Source: Erythroxylum novogranatense
Lineage: Eukaryota > Streptophyta > Magnoliopsida > Malpighiales > Erythroxylaceae
Length of the DNA stretch: 64,000 nt
NCBI GenBank assembly: GCA_029891385.1
Contig: CM057228.1
Coordinates: 24,890,809-24,954,808 of the forward strand
Direction: 5' to 3'
The position numbers were made by a program, and so were the translations under genes. Numbering within the stretch: position 1 is the first letter of the stretch; each line of letters starts with the position of its first letter. Below, piece after piece: positions 58,018-64,000 of the stretch. Below the pieces are notes generated by a model. The model saw only the letters and a list, made by a program, of their open reading frames with translations, made no database searches and was not told the origin of the DNA.

Positions 58018-61000
58018 ATGACAATGGCTGCTGCTTGGAGAAAGCTGGTTGATCGAATTCTTTTATGGAAAGGGAATAGAGCTCCTCCTGGGCGAAGAGT
58101 TTTTCACAAGGATGTTGAGCAGGACGAGTTTCAGTATGGTAGCACTGGCTGCCTCTCATCATATTACAGCGTTTTTGTGGCGCGACTTGCTATCATGGTT
58201 TGTCCATTTTTCTCTATAACTGTTGTGTTGGTCAGAAAGTCTTCTGAATAATCATAATCATAATCGTTCCAGTTCCATAAACATGGCAATTACTATTGCT
58301 ATCTTGCCTTCATAGCATGGCAGTTTAGCTTATCAGTTTTCATTCTTTATTGTTTCTGCAAATGTAATTGAAAGAATCCTTTGCTTGCCGTTGATGGCAC
58401 CTGTAGGTGATGTTAGCAATTTTGATTGGTCTGCTAACAATTCTAACATGGCATTTCACAAAGAGCTACACTACACAATCACTAAACACCTTAGCTTCAG
58501 GACTTCGATATGAGCTGCTACAACGTCCAGTATTGAGAATGTGGAGCATTTTGAACTCCACTTCTGAGATAACCACAGCTCAAGTGAAGCTGTCAGAGTA
58601 TGTTATCAGAAAGTACAGCAAGCCAACAACTCGGGCAGAACAAGTTGAGGTCTGTTTTTTTTCACATCATATTTTCTGAGAAGAAATCTAAACGTGTTTA
58701 ATTCATTTGTTCTTTTCCAATTTGTCAGCTCTATGAAGTAATGAGGGATGTGACATGGGCATTGTTTGCTAGTCGCAAAGCTCTGAATGCCATAACCATA
58801 AATTACAAAAATGGATTTGTACAAGCTTTTCATAGGGATCATAGGAGTAACAACACATTCTACATCTACTCTGATCTTGTGAACTATTCAATCAGCGCAA
58901 ATGGGCCTTATGATGCCAATATGTTATCATCTTGTCAAGGATGGGATAATCACTCCATTCAAGGAAACAATTCTGCAACTTGGTATCGTCAGCCACTTGA
59001 TCCAATAACTGGATACAAAATAGGAAAATCACAGCCTATTGCACCAGACGATCTTATCAATATTGCAGGTCTTTCGGAAGTACCAGACGGTGTAGCTTCA
59101 TGGCATGTATCAGTAAGCAAGTACAGTGATTCGCCATTGCTGTCAGCTGCATTGCCTGTATGGGATGCCTCCAATACAAGCATTATGGCTGTTGTGGGTG
59201 TCACAACTGCATTTTACAGTGTAGGCCAGTTGATGAGGGAACTTGTTGAAGCCCACGGTGGGCACATATATCTGACTTCTCAAGCAGGTTATTTGTTGGC
59301 TACTTCCACAAATGCTCCACTCTTAAGAAATTCAACAACAGGGCCCAATCTTATGATGGCTGTTGAGTCTGAGGATAATATACTACGAGCGGGAGCTCAG
59401 TGGTTAGATAGTGTCTACGGGAACAAGTTGCCTCCTGGACATGTTGTTCATGTCGAAAACGCCAAGCTTGGACATGATCAGTATTACATAGATTCATTTT
59501 TTCTGAATCTAAAGAGGCTACCAATTGTATGTACTAACCATATCACAACTTTTCTTTCGTAGTAATGCACATCTAGACCAGTAAAAGTTTATGCTTTGAA
59601 ATATCTGAGTAAAAGGGCTTCACTTGCTTAGATCAGGTCATGACTAACATCAAGCACTTCTCAGGATCAAATAGTTTTTGCAGGTGGGCGTTATTATCAT
59701 TCCAAGAAAATATATAATGGGGAAGGTAGATGAAAGAGCCATAAAAACATTGGTGGTACTGATCTCCGCATCGGTATGCATCTTAATCATTGGATGTGTT
59801 TGTATTTTATTACTTACAAATGGAGTATCAAAGGAAATGAAACTAAGAGCAGAGCTGATAAGCCATCTTGATGCAAGAAGAAGAGCTGAGGCATCAAACA
59901 ACTACAAAAGTCAATTTCTAGCAAATATGAGGTACGCGATTGAAGTGTCAGCATAGTAATGATGGAACTTTTTGCTTAAAAGAACAAATTCGATCTAAAG
60001 TTCAGCAACAAGGACTGCAGTTATGCTTGAGTGTAACTTGGACATTTGTATGCCAAATTATAACATGATTTCCTGAACAAGTAACCAAAGTTAGCGGCAG
60101 AACGACTATAACAGCATATTGTATTATTCTCAATCGTAGAGGACTATGGTCCACCGACTGATGCATAAATGCCATAAAACTCGAAAGATTTCCGAAGTAG
60201 TAGTGTGGAAAAGGAAATGAACTGTGATCGTGCTATGATTTAAGGTCAATATGGATTGTAGTTAGCTTAATCTGAAGATTGTTACAAAGCAACAACAGGA
60301 ACTTAATGATCATTCTTTTATATTACAGTCATGAATTGAGGACTCCCATGGCTGCAGTAATTGGGTTGCTGGACATTCTTATTAGTGATGATTCTCTCAC
60401 AAATGAACAATATGCAACCGTTACACAGATCAGAAAATGCTCCACAGCTTTACTCCGACTTCTTAACAACATTTTGGATCTGAGCAAGGTAGAGTATTGC
60501 CAAAACCAACTCCTGGGTTCGTTTGGGAGTAGCTTCAAGATTAGAGTGAAGAATTTCTGACTGCATCGTAATATCCTATCTAATCTTTCTTATACTCCCT
60601 CTTCTAAAAATGTGGCAGGTCGAAGCTGGGAAGCTGGTGTTGGAAGATGCCGAGTTTGATTTAGGTAGAGAACTTGAGGGACTCGTTGACATGTTCTCTG
60701 TGCAGTGCACTAACCACAATGTCGAGGCTGTTTTGGATCTTGCTGGTATGACTTCGAGATTTCTAAGTCTGAGGACTAATTTCTACTATCAATGTTAGAC
60801 TGTTATTCTCCATCTCTTTCTGATGAACATTACTCTCATATTTCCTTTTTATGTAGATGATATGCCAAAATTAGTCCGGGGAGACTCGGCAAGAGTTGTA
60901 CAGATCTTTGCAAATCTAATAAGCAATTCTGTCAAGTTTACAACTTGTGAGTGAAATACTTTTGGCAACTTTCCTATATGGAGTTGTGTATTAGAAGAAA

Positions 61001-63672
61001 GATCACTAATTCTTCACATTTTAGAGATAAGAAATTAAAATTGTACAGAACAGTGACTTTTGTTATGCTGTTTGAAATGGCTTTCAGCTGGTCACATTGT
61101 TCTGCGTGGTTGGTGCGAGAACTTAAGTACTTTGAATGATAGCACAAAGTTCCCTCTGAATCAGAAGATAACTCGGTGTACACTCAAAACAAAACTGAAG
61201 CAACAAGGAAACCAGGTTAAGAAGACATGTAGAAAAGAAAACAAGATGATTCTTTGCTTCGAAATTGATGACACAGGATGTGGTAAGAGCTAGAAATAAC
61301 AAGTATCTAGGACAATGAACGCTTTGCATATGGTGGAGTGTAAGATTATGTCCAATACTTTTTGTAGGAATTGATCCAAGCAAATGGGAGTCTGTATTTG
61401 AAAGCTTTGAACAAGCTGATCTATCAACAACTAGACTGTAAGTTGAACAAAAATGTTCCTGGCTTTACTTCTTAGATTTAAAGTTCCATGAAAGGGAATG
61501 CTAATTTATTCAGATCATATATGTAATCAAGAAGCATAAGTTTCTAACCGCCCATGATTCTCTATTTTCAGGTATGGCGGCACCGGTCTTGGTCTATGCA
61601 TTGTTCGAACATTGGTGAGTTGACTTCACAAGTATACAAGACTCTAGGACATGACTTTACACAATGAAAGGAACTCAATAAACGAATATGAATAGGATTT
61701 ACGATAAAAGTTCTCCCTGTGATCAGTGGTATATGCAGCTCATGATTGTCCTCTTAGATTTTGGATGCTTGTCACTACAGGTTAGCAAGATGGGTGGAGA
61801 AATTAAGGTTGTAAGGAAGGAAGGTCCAGGAACTCTAATGCGATTATACCTGCTGCTCAACATACCTGTAGATGGTGCAGAACAGCATTGCCAAGCAGAC
61901 TTTACAAGACATAATGTTGTGGTGAGCGACTACAGAACCCTTATCATAAGCCTGCTTATCGCTGAAAATCTTTCGCAGATATCATATTGACCAAGTTAAT
62001 ATAGGAGTAAGTCTAGAAGGAAAGTAACCAGGAGTTAGCAAAGATGCAGTCTAGGAAAAAACAAAATTTAAAGGACTCATGAATACTTTTCAACTCTAGT
62101 AATTGTATAATAATAATCTAGTTACTGGGTTATGACTACTAATGCAGGTCCTACTAGCACTACATGGAAGTATGGGGAGAGTTATAATGTCCCAGTGGCT
62201 GCATAAGATTGGAATAACCACTTTGGAGATTTCTGAGTGGAATGAACTGACACAAGTTCTTGGCGAACTCTTTAATGCCAGTTTTAATGCTCAGTGTTCT
62301 CTTACTGAAAATCTAAAGACAAAAGCTCTTAAAGTACAGGAATCCAAGAATCCTATATTCATCATTGTTGTTGATATAGGGCTGCTGGACTTGAGTACAG
62401 AAATATGGAAGGAACAAATTAAGTTCCTTAACAGATTCTCAGGGAAAGCTAGGTTTGCTTGGATGCTAAATCCCGATACCTCTAATTCGATCAAAACGGA
62501 ACTGCGTCGAAAAGGGCACCTCTTCGTTAATAAGCCACTGTACAAGACCAAGATGAATGAGATTTTGGAAAATGCGTTGAAGGAGAAATGCCCTGAGCAG
62601 CAAAAGAGAAGTTTGCATGCTGCAATAGCTACATCTAAAGATGATAACAGACATGAATGTATGGAGATTGATTCCACTCATTTTGGCACTGCAGGCTCCG
62701 ACGACTCCGATGTTACTAAAATGGCTAATATTGCTGTATTTGATCTTGAAAAGAAGCAAAAGGGGAGGGAAATGATCACGAGTCCATCGCAGTTTGAAGC
62801 TTCCAAGGAACACCCGGTTGAATTAACAGATATGCATTCCGAAGAAAATAACTCAAGGGAAGATCTGAGACCGTTCAGGCCACAATTACCTGAAACCGAA
62901 GATCAGAATGCTGTCTCAGCAGGCAACAAACAATCATCTAATTGTGGAGAGCCTCAAACTGGCCATCCCACATTCTGTGAACAACAATCCGATGACACTT
63001 GTCATAAAGTGCAAAACAACACATATTCAAGAAAAGATGTAAAAGGATGGAATGGTCTCGAGGGTGTACGGATTCTTCTTGCAGAAGATAATCCACTTCT
63101 CCAGAGGGTTGCAACAATTATGCTTGAAAAAATGGGGGCTGCTGTGGTTACCGTGGGGGATGGACTTCAAGCTGTTGATGCTCTAAATTGCATGCTAAGT
63201 GCAGAAGACTGTAGAAAGGAAGGTCATTTGAAAGAAGAAACTAAAAGTCCACAATCTGAAACGAGGAATACCCCATCCCCACGGTTTGACTTGATCCTGA
63301 TGGATTGTCAGGTGAGAGATATCAGAAACTCTTAAATCATTAGTAACGTTGCCACCATCTTCCCATTGCAAACAATTTAAGTAGCGAAATGAAAACATAT
63401 TTCTGCTGACATGCTAACTTACTGAAATGCAGATGCCAAAGATGGATGGGTACGAAGCTACAAAAGCAATCAGGAAATCAGAAGTAGGGACAGGTTTGCA
63501 CATACCTATTATTGCATTGACAGCTCACGCAATGTCTTCTGATGAAGCCAAGTGCTTGGAGGTGGGAATGGATGCTTACTTGACCAAGCCCATAGACTAC
63601 AAGCTCATGATAGCCACCATTCTGTCACTTACAAAGAGACATATCACGCCATCTGCAGTCCTTGGGATGTAA
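58018..63672 (+). CDS. HK1: AHK1-like hybrid histidine kinase (osmosensor type)
   Basis: Thirteen exons chain in frame: 58018-58197, 58407-58649, 58729-59526, 59684-59931, 60329-60488, 60619-60745, 60857-60946, 61088-61282, 61368-61437, 61572-61614, 61781-61921, 62148-63311 and 63433-63672. They give 1232 residues, close to the family's usual 1200. A first membrane helix (about residues 53-75) is followed by a long outer sensor domain to about 405, then a second helix (about 430-455). The kinase core has the H box [10 protein letters not shown] with His near 491, the N box [10 protein letters not shown], and the G boxes DTGCG and GGTGLGL. The C-terminal receiver has AEDN near 1077, the acceptor Asp near 1151 in LILMDCQMPKMDG and the lysine in YLTKPID. 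This is the osmosensing AHK1 branch of His-Asp phosphorelay kinases, acting with histidine phosphotransfer proteins in drought and osmotic responses. The start was placed at the first ATG of the frame; a second ATG lies 6 bases on. Confidence 0.95.
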
Positions 63673-64000
63673 AGTTTGTCTGTATTTTACCACTTGAAAC
63701 TAAAATGTGAAATACAAGCATGTACTTGAAATTTAAAGTATTATATGTCTTTCGAAAATAAAACTTTATGTATTATATAAAATAGTAATTTTAAATTTCA
63801 GATTAAAAGTTAGAAAGTCTAATTAATATTAGTTAAGTTTTTCCGTAAAAGTTGACTTGTTATGATTACATTTAATTTATTTATTTTATTCTAATTTCAC
63901 CTAATTTCATAAGTTAAAATGTAGACCAATATTAATATTTTATAATGAGTTGAGTGTCAAAACATGTAATAAACTCAATTCTCTACAGCATATACAATAA
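63673..64000. other. 3' flank of the histidine kinase gene
   Basis: AT-rich, with an AATAAA-like signal at 63757-63763 (AAAATAAAACT). No other gene. Confidence 0.5.

Noticed and set aside
62291..62813. Minus-strand frames of 115-128 codons
   Set aside because: They are antisense shadows of exon 12 of the histidine kinase gene.

Overview
This is a 64 kb window of a plant nuclear genome. Genes are split by GT-AG introns, intergenic DNA is AT-rich, and LTR retrotransposon relics and MITEs are abundant. The gene set (thaumatin-like protein, MLO, RMR-type PA-TM-RING protein, AHK1-type hybrid histidine kinase) points to a core eudicot, possibly a woody rosid. The species cannot be fixed from sequence alone.

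The left part (1-31000) is a transposon graveyard with no host gene I can support. A degenerate Tnt1/Sire-like Ty1-copia element is broken into three pieces (about 4985-5576, 10402-10552, 21563-22310). One 4.8 kb solo-LTR-like element (5577-10396, TSD TGTTA) and an 11 kb Athila-like Ty3-gypsy derivative (10553-21557) inserted into it. The Athila-like element keeps two LTRs and only a gag relic, and it carries a second solo-LTR-like insertion (15311-18177, TSD ACATA). A complete gag-only LTR element of the TR-GAG type lies at 22421-23949, with TSD GTAAC-free flanks GTAGC, a PBS, a PPT and an intact 293-codon gag. From 25835 to 29695 lies a near-palindromic Mutator-like element with 1.2 kb ATT-rich inverted arms and a perfect 9 bp TSD. 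Two 169 bp MITEs further right (33354 and 43275) share its termini and also have 9 bp TSDs, so they appear to be miniature members of the same family.

The right part (31000-64000) carries six host genes whose exons I could chain in frame: a GPI-type thaumatin-like protein (+, 31011-32241), a calmodulin-lysine N-methyltransferase (-, 34916-37701), an NSUN/RsmB-type RNA m5C methyltransferase (-, 38271-40906), a PA-TM-RING-H2 protein (+, 41159-42460), an MLO protein (+, 44338-48205) and an AHK1-like osmosensor-type hybrid histidine kinase (+, 58018-63672). The methyltransferase and RING genes are divergent with about 250 bp between start codons. The genes do not form an operon. The calmodulin methyltransferase and the calmodulin-binding MLO protein share calmodulin as a theme, but nothing here shows that their closeness is functional.

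Between MLO and the kinase (48200-58000) there are further transposon pieces: a small TIR element, a 694 bp MULE-type MITE, a minus-strand copia relic, a 408 bp hAT-type element with a perfect 8 bp TSD, and two truncated copia fragments facing each other. No tRNA, rRNA or CRISPR structure was seen.
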